Shown in pieces: positions 43,667-51,932 of a stretch of 64,000 nt of DNA; within the stretch, counting starts at the first letter, position 1; each line of letters starts with the position of its first letter. Below the pieces are notes generated by a model that did no database searches, had not been told where the DNA came from, and was given only the letters and a program-made list of their open reading frames with translations. This DNA comes from Parafrankia discariae. Its GTDB lineage: Bacteria; Actinomycetota; Actinomycetes; Frankiales; Frankiaceae. Made by a program: the position numbers and the translations under genes. Where the stretch lies: the NCBI RefSeq assembly GCF_000373365.1, contig NZ_KB891230.1, positions 155,975 through 219,974 of the forward strand, read 5' to 3'.

Positions 43667-46600
43667 ATGACGGAGGGCAGGGTGGCGGCCGCCGACGAGT
43701 CCGACGACGGGTCGACCCAGGAGGTCAGGCTCGCGGTCGTGATGACCGGCGGCGCGAGCCTGGCGGTGTGGATGGGCGGCGTCGCCCGGGAGATCAACCT
43801 CCTGACCAGCACCTCCGCGCACCGCGACCGCGCCGCGGATGCCGGTCACGACGGCGCGGCCGGGAGGGAAGCGGACAGCACCGGATCGGCCGGCACCGAC
43901 GCGGCCGACGGCGGAGCGGCCGACGGCGGAGCGCGGGGACTGTCGGCCGCCGACGCGGCGGCCGCGTCCCGTTGGGCGGCCCTGCTGGGGATCCTCGACG
44001 TCGAGGTGTCGGTGGACGTCCTGGCCGGCGCCTCGGCGGGTGGGATCAACGCGGCGCTGCTCGGCTACGCCAACGCCCACGACGCCGATCTGGGCCCGCT
44101 GCGCGATCTGTGGATCACACTGGGATCACTGCGCGAACTGATGCGCCGCCCGGACGAACGACGGTTCCCGTCGATGCTGCGGGGCGACGCGGTGGTGCTG
44201 CCCGCGCTGCGGACCGCGCTGCGCGGCCTCGAGACCCGCCCCGCGGTCGCGCCCGCCGCCGCGGCGCGCCGCGCCCGGCCCGCGCGCACGGTCCGTCCGA
44301 CCTCGGTGTTCATCACCACCACGATCCTGCGCGGCGAGGCCGCCCACTGGTCGGACGACCTCGGCGGCATCGTCCGCGACCTCGATCATCGCGGCCTGTT
44401 CGTCTTCGGCGAGGACGACCTGACCGACCCCGAGGCGGCCAACCGCCTGGCGCTGGCCGCCCGGGCCAGCTCGGCCTTCCCCGGCGCCTTCGAGCCGACC
44501 TACGTCCCCGTCCGGAGCTCGCCCGACGCGGACCATCCCGACATGGCCGACTACGTCAACGCGGCCAGCGGCTTCTACGGCTCCGACGGCGGCATCCTGG
44601 TGAACCGCCCGATCGGGCCGGCCCTGCAGGAGATCTTCGACCGGCCGGCGCACGGGCGGCAGGTCCGCCGGGTGCTCGCCTACGTGGTGCCCGCGCCGAA
44701 TCCCCCGGACGGCGCCGAGGACCACACGGCGCCGGGCCGTCGCGGCGGGTCGACGCCGATGGTCACCGAAACGCTGCTCGGGGCCCTGGGCGCGGCCCTG
44801 AACCAGTCGATCGCGAGCGACCTGCGACGGATCAGGGACCACAACGAGGCGGTACGCGGCGTCCGGGCGAGCCGGCGCGGGCTGTTCCGCCTCGCCCCGG
44901 CCGGCGGCCCCCGCCTCGCCGACGAGGGAGTCTACGAGGCCTACCGGCACCGCGAGGCCGAACGCGCCGCGGACGCCGTGCTGAGCGCGCTGGACCGGAT
45001 CGTCACGGACACGAACGTCGGCTCGACCGTGGGCACGTCCGCCGGCCCGGGTTCGTCGGCCCAGGGCTCCTCGGTTCCAGGCTCGCCGGTTCCAGGCTCG
45101 CCGACTCCGGGCTCCGGGTCGGCCGCGGGCGGGACCGTCCCCGCGGACGCCGCGGCGCTGCTCGCGGACCCGGTCGGCCGGACGGACCTGCGGGCCACCG
45201 CGGTCGCGGCCGCGCTGGCGGAGTCCCCGGACCGGCTGCCCGGCCCGGACGACCTCGGTGAGCTGTGGCGGCTGGGCCGCCCCGCGGTGGACGCCGCCAA
45301 GGGCATCCTGATCTCGATGATCAACGAGGCCTACGTCCTGTCCGCCGATCCGGCGGACAGGACGGCGTTGGCGACGCTGGCCCGGGAGGTGCACGCGGCG
45401 GTCGTCGCGCCCCGCGAGCGGGCCGGTGCGCACCTGCTCCCGCTCCCGTCGACACCGGCGAACCGGGGCGAGTTCACCGTCGTCCGGCACACCCTGCGGG
45501 ACCTGGCGGGGGCGTCGTCCGCCGCCGTGGTGGCCGAGGCGACCCGCCGCTGGCTGCGCGGAGCCGGTGACGAGGAGACCAGCCGGACCGACCTCACGCT
45601 CGCCTGGAGCACGCTGGGCTCGGTCACCGAGAATTTGCGCGGCCTCCTGACCGGCATCCTCGCCCGCTCGGCACCGGCACGGACCGCCGCCACCGACGAC
45701 CCCACCGACCACACCGACCACGGCGGCCCCACCCACCGCGACGGTCCCACCCACCGCGACGGCTCGACCCACCGCGACGGCCAGGACAAGAACCGGCCGT
45801 TCGGGCCCGCGGCGCTGATCGCGCCGGGGCCGCGCACCCACGCGAACGGGCTGAGCCTCGCCGGCCGGCGCCGGGTCGCCGCCCGCACCCTGCGGGACTT
45901 CGTCGGCTACCTCCCGACCCGGCGGACGCGGGCCGCGCTGGCCCTGCTCGACCTGCACCTGGTCACCCATGCCCTGACCGGCGGCGACGTCGTCGACCAA
46001 CCGGTGGAGCTGGTCCAGGTCAGCGCGGACATCCGCTGTGATCTGGACCCGTCGCGGGCGAGCGCCGACCGGAAGCTGACCGGGCTCCAGCTCGGGAACT
46101 TCGGGGCGTTCGCGAAGTCGTCCTGGCGGGCCAGCGACTGGATGTGGGGCCGGCTGGACGGCGCCGCCTGGCTGGCCCGCATCCTGCTCGACCCGCGCCG
46201 CCTGGTCCACTTACGCGACGCCGCCGCGCCGGACACGCGACCGGGCGCGCGGTCGAACACGCAGGCGGACGCACAGGCGGACAAGCGACCGCCGGAGGGC
46301 GCCGCGACCTGGCTCACCGGGTTCCTGGAGCTGCTGGCGACCGTCGCGGCCAGCCCCGCCCCGGCGGACGTCCGCGCCGAGCTCGCCTGGCTCGACGACC
46401 CGGACGCGGCCGTGCCGGCCGCCCTGCCCGAGACCGCGGCCTGGGTCGCCGCCGGGATCCAGCGCGAGATCGCCGCCGGTGAGCTGACCAGCGTCGCCGA
46501 CGCCGTCCGGGCGGACATCGCGGGTGCCGGGGCCGGCTCCGCGCCCACCCGGGAGTTCCTCGCCGCGATGGCACCCGCGCCGGCCGGACCCCGTCCCGCG

Positions 46601-47251
46601 ACCGCGACCACAGGCCCGGCCCCGGCCGGGCTCGATCCCGCCGACGCCGCCCGCGCGCTGCGGGCGTGCCGGGTCTCGGACGAGCGGCTGACCGACCGGG
46701 CCAACAGCCCGATCCTCGCCGCCACGGTCGCCCAGGCGCTGGCGGTCCTCACCGGCTGGCTGGCGTCGCTGCCGGCGCTTCCGCGACCGCTGCGCCCGGC
46801 GGTCTCGGCCGTGCGCGCCGTCACCCGCGTCGCCTACGCACTGGTGGACGACGTGACCCGCGGCCGGCGCCGGGCCACGATCGCCCTCGGCGCCGGGCTG
46901 CTCGCCGCCGGACTCGCGGGCGCGCTCACCCTGTCCGGGCCGTCGGGTGGGGTGGGCCTGCTGGTGGCCGTCACGGGACTGCTGCTGATCAGTCTCACGG
47001 GCTGGCGGGTACTGCCCGCCGGGCTGGCCGTCGTGGGCGCCGCGGGGCTGGCGGCGGTGGCCGCGGCGGGGGTGATCCCGGTCGTGGGTGACCATCTCTT
47101 CCCCTGGCTGCACGACGACGCGCTGCCCTATCTGGCCGATCACCCCTGCGCGTGGGCGGCCGTCTTCGGCCTGCTGATGCTCCCGCCGGTGTGGTCACTG
47201 GCCGACCTCCTGCGTCCGCGCCGGCGGAGCCGAAACCACCCGGCCCGCTGA
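43667..47251 (+). CDS. Very large patatin-like phospholipase with C-terminal membrane helices
   Basis: 1194 residues. Patatin domain at the N-terminus: oxyanion region VVMTGGASLAVWMGGVAREI, nucleophile Ser123 in GASAGG, catalytic Asp307 in GSDGGILVN; a ~55-residue Ala/Gly/Asp insertion separates the first two. The middle region is alpha-helical with scattered low-complexity inserts (THRDGPTHRDGSTHRDG) and fits the patatin-related DUF3376 type of actinobacteria. The last ~130 residues contain four hydrophobic helices (ATIALGAGLLAAGLAGAL, VGLLVAVTGLLLISLTG and two more) that would anchor it in the membrane. Predicted lipid acyl hydrolase. ATG 43667 chosen for the leaderless -10; ATG 43640 is in frame. 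Confidence 0.88.
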   Translation: MTEGRVAAADESDDGSTQEVRLAVVMTGGASLAVWMGGVAREINLLTSTSAHRDRAADAGHDGAAGREADSTGSAGTDAADGGAADGGARGLSAADAAAASRWAALLGILDVEVSVDVLAGASAGGINAALLGYANAHDADLGPLRDLWITLGSLRELMRRPDERRFPSMLRGDAVVLPALRTALRGLETRPAVAPAAAARRARPARTVRPTSVFITTTILRGEAAHWSDDLGGIVRDLDHRGLFVFGEDDLTDPEAANRLALAARASSAFPGAFEPTYVPVRSSPDADHPDMADYVNAASGFYGSDGGILVNRPIGPALQEIFDRPAHGRQVRRVLAYVVPAPNPPDGAEDHTAPGRRGGSTPMVTETLLGALGAALNQSIASDLRRIRDHNEAVRGVRASRRGLFRLAPAGGPRLADEGVYEAYRHREAERAADAVLSALDRIVTDTNVGSTVGTSAGPGSSAQGSSVPGSPVPGSPTPGSGSAAGGTVPADAAALLADPVGRTDLRATAVAAALAESPDRLPGPDDLGELWRLGRPAVDAAKGILISMINEAYVLSADPADRTALATLAREVHAAVVAPRERAGAHLLPLPSTPANRGEFTVVRHTLRDLAGASSAAVVAEATRRWLRGAGDEETSRTDLTLAWSTLGSVTENLRGLLTGILARSAPARTAATDDPTDHTDHGGPTHRDGPTHRDGSTHRDGQDKNRPFGPAALIAPGPRTHANGLSLAGRRRVAARTLRDFVGYLPTRRTRAALALLDLHLVTHALTGGDVVDQPVELVQVSADIRCDLDPSRASADRKLTGLQLGNFGAFAKSSWRASDWMWGRLDGAAWLARILLDPRRLVHLRDAAAPDTRPGARSNTQADAQADKRPPEGAATWLTGFLELLATVAASPAPADVRAELAWLDDPDAAVPAALPETAAWVAAGIQREIAAGELTSVADAVRADIAGAGAGSAPTREFLAAMAPAPAGPRPATATTGPAPAGLDPADAARALRACRVSDERLTDRANSPILAATVAQALAVLTGWLASLPALPRPLRPAVSAVRAVTRVAYALVDDVTRGRRRATIALGAGLLAAGLAGALTLSGPSGGVGLLVAVTGLLLISLTGWRVLPAGLAVVGAAGLAAVAAAGVIPVVGDHLFPWLHDDALPYLADHPCAWAAVFGLLMLPPVWSLADLLRPRRRSRNHPAR

Positions 47252-47281
47252 CCACGGTCAGGACCGGCGGGCCGGCCGCGC

Positions 47282-48157
47282 TCAGGAGACGTCGGCCCAG
47301 CGCATTCCGCCGTCGGGTTCACGCAGGCAGGTGACCGGACGGCCGTCGGCACCCGGGACGATCTGCCCCACGTCGACGGGGTCGCACTCACTGCCCGGCT
47401 CGGGCCGCGACCGGGTGGACTGCGTGGGCTCCTCCGGCGACCACCGGCCGGCGGTCGCCGACCCGGCACCCGCCCCGCCCGGTTCCGGCGCGCAGTAGAG
47501 AACCAGGCCGTTGACGGCCACGGCGGGCTCCACGTCGTGGCCCGGGACGCACGCCTCGCCCAGGAACACCGGCGACGGTGCCACTGACGGCAGGTCGGGC
47601 ACGACCGGGCCGGTGGGCCCGGCGGCCGGTGCGCCCGGGGTGGTCCGCGCGCTCGGGCCGGCCGGTGTGCGCGGGTTGGCCGGTGTGCGCGGGTCGGCCC
47701 CCGTCTGCGGGTCGGTACCCGGTGTACCGGGACCGGCGCCCACCGAGGCCGACCCGGTCGCCGCGGGCCCGACCGCCGCGGAGCCCGCGCCGGGAGAGCC
47801 CGCGCCGGCCGTGGTCTGGCCGTCACCTTCCGGCCCGGCGGCGCCGGCGGGACCCGCGGCCGGGGACGGGCCCGTTCCCGAGGGCTGCGCGGCGGCGGCC
47901 GGCGCCGGCTCGGGCCGGGTGGTCGTCGTGTCGCCGCCCGCCTCGCCACAGGCGGCCAGCACGGCGGCGAGCGCCACGCCGACGATCACCGCCCGGTGAC
48001 CGACCCGCGGGCCACGACCGGCACGCGGACGACGCGGGGGCCGAACCGGGGTGTCGGAGTTGTTTCTCCGTAGTTCGCCGAAGTCGCCGGAGACAACTCG
48101 AAGGTGCCCCGACGAGGTGCCACGGGAGGTCGCGCCGAACGGGTGATCACCGGTCAC
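47282..48157 (-). CDS. Putative lipoprotein with long low-complexity linker
   Basis: 291 residues. Hydrophobic segment ending in lipobox LAAC (Cys near 70) after a ~50-residue Arg-rich N-terminus, then ~100 residues of Pro/Ala/Gly/Thr (GADPRTPANPRTPAGP). The C-terminal ~85 residues hold four Cys in short motifs (GEACVPGHDVEPAVAVNGLVLYCAPE, SECDPVDVGQIVPGADGRPVTCLREPDG) suggesting a small disulfide-bonded domain. GTG 48157 has GGGAGGGA five bases upstream. No family recognised. Confidence 0.7.
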   Translation of the reverse strand: MTGDHPFGATSRGTSSGHLRVVSGDFGELRRNNSDTPVRPPRRPRAGRGPRVGHRAVIVGVALAAVLAACGEAGGDTTTTRPEPAPAAAAQPSGTGPSPAAGPAGAAGPEGDGQTTAGAGSPGAGSAAVGPAATGSASVGAGPGTPGTDPQTGADPRTPANPRTPAGPSARTTPGAPAAGPTGPVVPDLPSVAPSPVFLGEACVPGHDVEPAVAVNGLVLYCAPEPGGAGAGSATAGRWSPEEPTQSTRSRPEPGSECDPVDVGQIVPGADGRPVTCLREPDGGMRWADVS

Positions 48158-48187
48158 GGCGTCCCTCCCCTCGCAGGTCCGACCCAC

Positions 48188-48553
48188 GGCCTCGATCCAG
48201 CTTAGGTAGCCGCCGGTGCCGAATGCGGCCAGTTGACCGGAACGGGCGCCGGGCGGCGGCCGGAACGGGCCGGCGATCCGGGCCCGGGACCGTCCCTCTG
48301 TCGCCTTTTTTGTTGCTCCTTACTAGTGGTCTGGATGTGATCCCAGACCTGGTGGTCGACGGTCTCCGGGAGGCTCCTCCATCCGGCCCGGATCGGCGCG
48401 GGCGTCCGGCCGCGGGGGTCTCCTACCCCCTTGCGGCCCACATTCCTCCTACGGGTGTCGACGAGTCCGCCATCCCCTGGTGCCACCGGGTCGCCCCAGG
48501 CTCCGGCGGGCCCGGCGGGCCCGGCGGGCCCGCCGGAACCGGTCGGAGCCTGG
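48188..48553. other. Intergenic region upstream of lipoprotein gene
   Basis: 366 bases. CTAAGCT (minus strand, about 48203-48197) is a possible -10 for the lipoprotein gene. A small hairpin GGTCTGG/CCAGACC occurs at 48328-48349, next to a T-rich run at 48306-48311. A triple GGCGGGCCC repeat sits at about 48506-48533 near the nitroreductase stop. The minus-strand open frame here is not protein-like. Confidence 0.4.
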
Positions 48554-49174
48554 TCAGCGGGTGTCGACGGACACGAGCGCGGCGGCCAGCCCGACCGGGG
48601 TTAGCTGGCCGTCCGCGGTCAGCTCGGAGGCCACCGCGGACAGGGCGACCGGCTCCCGTGACGGCAGCGGGACGGCGTCCGAGAGCGTCCCCAGCTCCAC
48701 CCAGCCGAGCAGCTCCTCGCCGCCGGTCAGGCCGAACACCGCGCGGACCTGGTCGCTGTCGGGCAGCGGCGTCGACTTCCACGCCGAGGCGACGCCCTGG
48801 GCGTGCGCGGCGAGGCAGAGGTTCTGGGCCGCGGCGGCGGCGGACGCGTCCTGCTCGGCACGCGGGACGCGTGCGCCGGGCACCCGGGAGGCGATCACGG
48901 CGATGAGGGCCGGTGAGCGGGTGGCCTTGCCCGCGGCCTTGCGGATGACCGGTTCGGCCAGGCCGCCGACCGCCTCGGCCGCCGCGGTGATGGCGTTCGC
49001 CAGCACCTCGCGCGCCTCGCCGCGGACCACGACGAACCGCCACGGGCGCAGCATCTTGTGGTCCGGCGCGGTCGTCGCGGCGGCGAGCATGACGGCGAGC
49101 TGTTCGTCGGTGGGGCCGGGCTCCACGAGCCGGGTCGCGGTACGTCGGGTCATCAGGCAGGCGAGGGCGTCCAC
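48554..49174 (-). CDS. Nitroreductase-family flavoprotein
   Basis: 206 residues. FMN-dependent nitroreductase fold: RRTATRLVEPGPTDEQLAVMLAAATTAPDHKMLRPWRFVVVRGEARE (FMN-phosphate Arg pair and the central helix), AAAAAQNLCLAAHAQGVASAWKSTPL and the C-terminal LLGWVELGTLSD. PDHKMLRPW resembles the YdjA/TdsD-type branch. Reduces nitro or quinone substrates with NAD(P)H. GTG 49174 follows GGAGC; starting there excludes the 17-bp iterons upstream, which are out of phase with codons. Divergent from marR. Confidence 0.88.
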   Translation of the reverse strand: MDALACLMTRRTATRLVEPGPTDEQLAVMLAAATTAPDHKMLRPWRFVVVRGEAREVLANAITAAAEAVGGLAEPVIRKAAGKATRSPALIAVIASRVPGARVPRAEQDASAAAAAQNLCLAAHAQGVASAWKSTPLPDSDQVRAVFGLTGGEELLGWVELGTLSDAVPLPSREPVALSAVASELTADGQLTPVGLAAALVSVDTR

Positions 49175-49215
49175 AGCAGCTCCATTCGGTTCGGGTTCGC
49201 GTCCGCGCGTCGCGA

Positions 49216-49283
49216 TTCGGCCGACTTCAGCGTTCGGCCGAGTCCGGCGTTCGGCCGAGTCCAACTTTCGGCAGAATTCAGCC
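49216..49283. repeat. Four 17-bp iterons
   Basis: TTCGGCCGA begins at exactly 17-base steps: 49216, 49233, 49250, and (as TTCGGCAGA) 49267. The core TCGGCCGA is palindromic. They lie between the nitroreductase start (49174) and marR promoter. Confidence 0.85.
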
Positions 49284-49349
49284 GGTATCAACCCGGATCG
49301 GTGCCACGCACGCCGGGGCGCCGATCGTTCACTTTCCGCGGACGAGCTC

Positions 49350-49378
49350 TTCCCATTTCACTGAGGCAGCCTCATAAT
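49350..49378 (+). promoter_or_regulatory. marR promoter with 13-bp palindromic operator
   Basis: TTCCCA (49350-49355), 17-base spacer, CATAAT (49373-49378). The perfect palindrome TGAGGCAGCCTCA (49362-49374) lies in the spacer and touches the -10, the classic position for MarR autorepression. Confidence 0.65.
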
Positions 49379-49421
49379 AGATGAGACTCAGCGATCGAGA
49401 GGCGGGCCGTGTACCGGCGGA

Positions 49422-49463
49422 CCGCGCACCACCAGCGGACGCAGGCCGCGCACCACCAGCGGA
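49422..49463. repeat. 24-bp-spaced direct repeat in the marR leader
   Basis: CCGCGCACCACCAGCGGA at 49422-49439 and 49446-49463, between the predicted transcription start and ATG 49477. Could fold or bind protein; or recent duplication. Confidence 0.7.
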
Positions 49464-49476
49464 GAGGACGGTCGGC

Positions 49477-49932
49477 ATGCCCCCACCCGACACCGGCGAT
49501 GAGGTCGTCGACCTGATCCTCGCCCTCGGCCACCAGGTCAGGCGCGGGGTCAACGAGTCGCTGCGGGCCGGCGCCGGCCTGACCCTGCCCCGGCTCAAGG
49601 TCCTGCGGCTCGTCGCGGAGACCGGCCCCCTGCGGCTGCGGGACCTGGCCAGCGCCGTCTCGGTGGCACCCCGCACGATGACCGAGACGGTGGACGGCCT
49701 GGAGGCCGACGGCCTCGTCCGCCGCCAGATCGACCCCGCCGACCGCCGCGCGATCCTGCTGGAGCTGACACCGGCGGGAAAGACCACGCTCGAGACCGGG
49801 CGCGCCTGCGCGTCGGCCGCCGTCCGCCGCTTCACCGACGGGCTGTCGGCGGACGATCGGGCCACTCTGGGCCGGCTCCTGGCGCAGGTGCGGGACAACG
49901 CGGCTGCCGTTAACACGCTGCCGTTACCGTGA
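49477..49932 (+). CDS. MarR-family transcriptional regulator
   Basis: 151 residues, usual MarR length. Winged helix: LTLPRLKVLRLVAETGPLRLRDLASAVSVAPRTMTETVDGLEADGLVRRQIDPADRRAILLELTPAGK, with the wing Asp-Arg-Arg. Dimerisation helices at both ends. ATG 49477 is preceded by AGAGGA at seven bases; the earlier in-frame ATG at 49381 lies at or before the predicted transcription start, so it is unlikely. Probably represses itself, the ABC exporter that follows by one base, and perhaps the divergent nitroreductase. Confidence 0.9.
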   Translation: MPPPDTGDEVVDLILALGHQVRRGVNESLRAGAGLTLPRLKVLRLVAETGPLRLRDLASAVSVAPRTMTETVDGLEADGLVRRQIDPADRRAILLELTPAGKTTLETGRACASAAVRRFTDGLSADDRATLGRLLAQVRDNAAAVNTLPLP

Positions 49933-49933
49933 G

Positions 49934-51055
49934 GTGAGCACCTGGGCGCGCCAACCCGAGGAGGCCACGGTAACCGGAGCTCTCGCGGTGGGTCACGCCC
50001 CCCGCCCCGCCCCGGCCAGCGGGCCCGGTACCGGCACGGACACGGCGCCGGCGGTGGTCGACGTCCACCGGCTGACGAAGCGGTACGGGCGGGTGGAAGC
50101 ACTGCGTGACGTCTCGTTCACCGTGCCCGCCGGAGCGGTGACCGGGTTCCTCGGCGCCAACGGGTCGGGCAAGACGACGACACTGCGGATCCTGCTGGGC
50201 CTGGTGGCCCCCACCGACGGGCACGCCCTGATCAACGGCCGGCCGTACCGCGAGCTGCCCGCTCCGGCCCGCACGGTCGGTGCCGTGTTCGAGCCGGCGG
50301 CGCATCCGGCCCGCACCGGGCGCGACCACCTTCGCTGCCTGGCGCTGCCACTCGGCCTGCCCCGGCGTCGGCGCGGCCCGGCCGTGGACGAGGCGCTGAC
50401 GGCCGTCGACCTCACCGCCGCCGCCGACCGCCCGGTCGGCACCTACTCGCTGGGGATGCGCGGGCGGCTCGCCATCGCCGGCGCCCTGCTGGGGGACCCC
50501 GAGCTGCTCGTCCTGGACGAACCGGCGAACGGGCTGGACCCGGACGGCATCCGCTGGCTGCGCCGGTTCCTGCGCTCGTGGGCGGCCAGCGGGCGCAGCG
50601 CGCTGCTGTCCAGCCACGTGCTCGCCGAGGTCACCCAGACGGTGGACCACGTCGTCATCGTCGACCGCGGCCGGGTGGTGCTGGCCGCGCCCGCCGCCGA
50701 GGTGGGCCGCGGGCACGTCGAGGTCCACACCCCGGAGGCGGACCGGCTGGCCGGACTGCTGCGCCCCGCGGACGTCGTCCGGACCGGCCCCGACGGCCTG
50801 CGCCTGCCGTACGGCCTCGCCGAGCACGTCGGGCGGCTCTGCGCGGCCCACGGGATCCCACTCGTCGAGCTGCACACGACCGGCCCCGACCTGGAGCGGA
50901 CGTTCTTCGACCTGACCGGCCGGACCGGCGACGAGGCACCCGGCCGGATCGACGGCGAGACGCACGGCGGGGCCGGCGACGAGGCACCCGGCGCGGCCGA
51001 TGACGGGGCGGCCGATGACGGGGCGCGCGAGTGGGCCGGAGGCCGGTGGCGGTGA
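49934..51055 (+). CDS. ABC exporter ATP-binding protein
   Basis: 373 residues. DRA/Nod-type ATPase: Walker A GANGSGKTTT, Q-loop VGAVFEPAAHPARTGRDHLR, signature YSLGMRGRLAIAGALLG (degenerate LSGGQ as in this subfamily), Walker B LLVLDEPANGLDPDG, switch His SSHVL. ~40-residue N-terminal and ~50-residue acidic Gly-rich C-terminal extensions. The GTG at 49934 starts one base after the marR stop; GTG 49988 is possible. With the permease below it makes an antibiotic- or lipid-type exporter. Confidence 0.9.
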   Translation: MSTWARQPEEATVTGALAVGHAPRPAPASGPGTGTDTAPAVVDVHRLTKRYGRVEALRDVSFTVPAGAVTGFLGANGSGKTTTLRILLGLVAPTDGHALINGRPYRELPAPARTVGAVFEPAAHPARTGRDHLRCLALPLGLPRRRRGPAVDEALTAVDLTAAADRPVGTYSLGMRGRLAIAGALLGDPELLVLDEPANGLDPDGIRWLRRFLRSWAASGRSALLSSHVLAEVTQTVDHVVIVDRGRVVLAAPAAEVGRGHVEVHTPEADRLAGLLRPADVVRTGPDGLRLPYGLAEHVGRLCAAHGIPLVELHTTGPDLERTFFDLTGRTGDEAPGRIDGETHGGAGDEAPGAADDGAADDGAREWAGGRWR

Positions 51056-51828
51056 CCGAGGCCCGCCCGACCGTCGAGGTCGTCCGCCGGTCCGGCCGCC
51101 CCCGCGGGCGCCGGGGCGCGGGGCCGGGCACGGGCCGGCTGGTCGCCACCGAGCTCCTCAAGATCGCGACGGGACGCTGGCAGCTCGTCGGCCTCGGCGT
51201 CGCCCTGGCGATCCATGTCCCGCTGCTGCTGCTGTGGGGCGCCCAGGCCGAACCGCTTGTCGCCTGGAACGGCCTGCGCTCGCGCTCGGGGTTCCTGCTC
51301 GCCTACGCGATGATGTTCTTCGGGGTGATCCTGGTGACCGGTGAGTACCGGTATCGCACGGTCACCCACGCCTGGCTGCTCACCCCGCGGCGGTCCCGGG
51401 TGCTGGCCGCCCAGGTGCTCACCGTGCTCGCCGTCGGCGCCACCCTGAGCACGGCGACGTTCGCCGCCTGGTGGGCCCGCGGGGCCGCCCGGCACGGCAC
51501 GGCGGCGATGCGCGCGGACCGGCCGGCGGAGCTGCTGTCGGCCTGTGTGATCGTGGTCGTCATGGTGTGCGCGGCCGGGGTGGCCGGAGTGGGGGTGGGG
51601 ACGCTGACCCGCGGCTCGACCGCGGCCGCCGGCGCCATCGCCCTGTCCGGGCTGGCCGAGGCGGTGCTCGACGTGGCCCGCTTCCACGGCCCGGTGACCG
51701 CACCGTTGGGCGTCCTGCTCTGGCCCACCAGCGAGACTCGTGTCTCTTCCCTGCTCGCCGCGATCTCGTGGGCGGTGGTTCTCACCGCCGCCGCGAGCGC
51801 CTCACTGCACCGGGACCTGCCATCCTGA
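51052..51828 (+). CDS. ABC-2-like permease
   Basis: 258 residues, about six TM helices (WQLVGLGVALAIHVPLLLLWGA, LLAYAMMFFGVILVTGEYRYRTV, VLTVLAVGATLSTATFAAWWA and others). The EYRYRTVTHAWLLTPRRSRV segment is typical of ABC-2 type permeases next to DRA-type ATPases. GTG start overlaps the ATPase stop (GTGA) with GGAGG nine bases upstream. Confidence 0.87.
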   Translation: MTEARPTVEVVRRSGRPRGRRGAGPGTGRLVATELLKIATGRWQLVGLGVALAIHVPLLLLWGAQAEPLVAWNGLRSRSGFLLAYAMMFFGVILVTGEYRYRTVTHAWLLTPRRSRVLAAQVLTVLAVGATLSTATFAAWWARGAARHGTAAMRADRPAELLSACVIVVVMVCAAGVAGVGVGTLTRGSTAAAGAIALSGLAEAVLDVARFHGPVTAPLGVLLWPTSETRVSSLLAAISWAVVLTAAASASLHRDLPS

Positions 51829-51919
51829 ACAAGGGACCAACCGAATCCGTGATGTGGCATAGGTCACTGCCGGCGCGGCGCGTGTCCCCATCCCCTGCCG
51901 CACCGCACCGCGATCGGCC

Positions 51920-51925
51920 TACGAT
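51920..51925 (+). promoter_or_regulatory. Leaderless -10 for cyclase-ATPase gene
   Basis: TACGAT, seven bases before ATG 51933; no ribosome site. Confidence 0.5.
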
Positions 51926-51932
51926 CCCGCAC

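Noticed and set aside
48202-48486. Minus-strand 94-codon frame
   Set aside because: No ribosome site, no family likeness, and includes the GC-rich repeat; judged non-coding.
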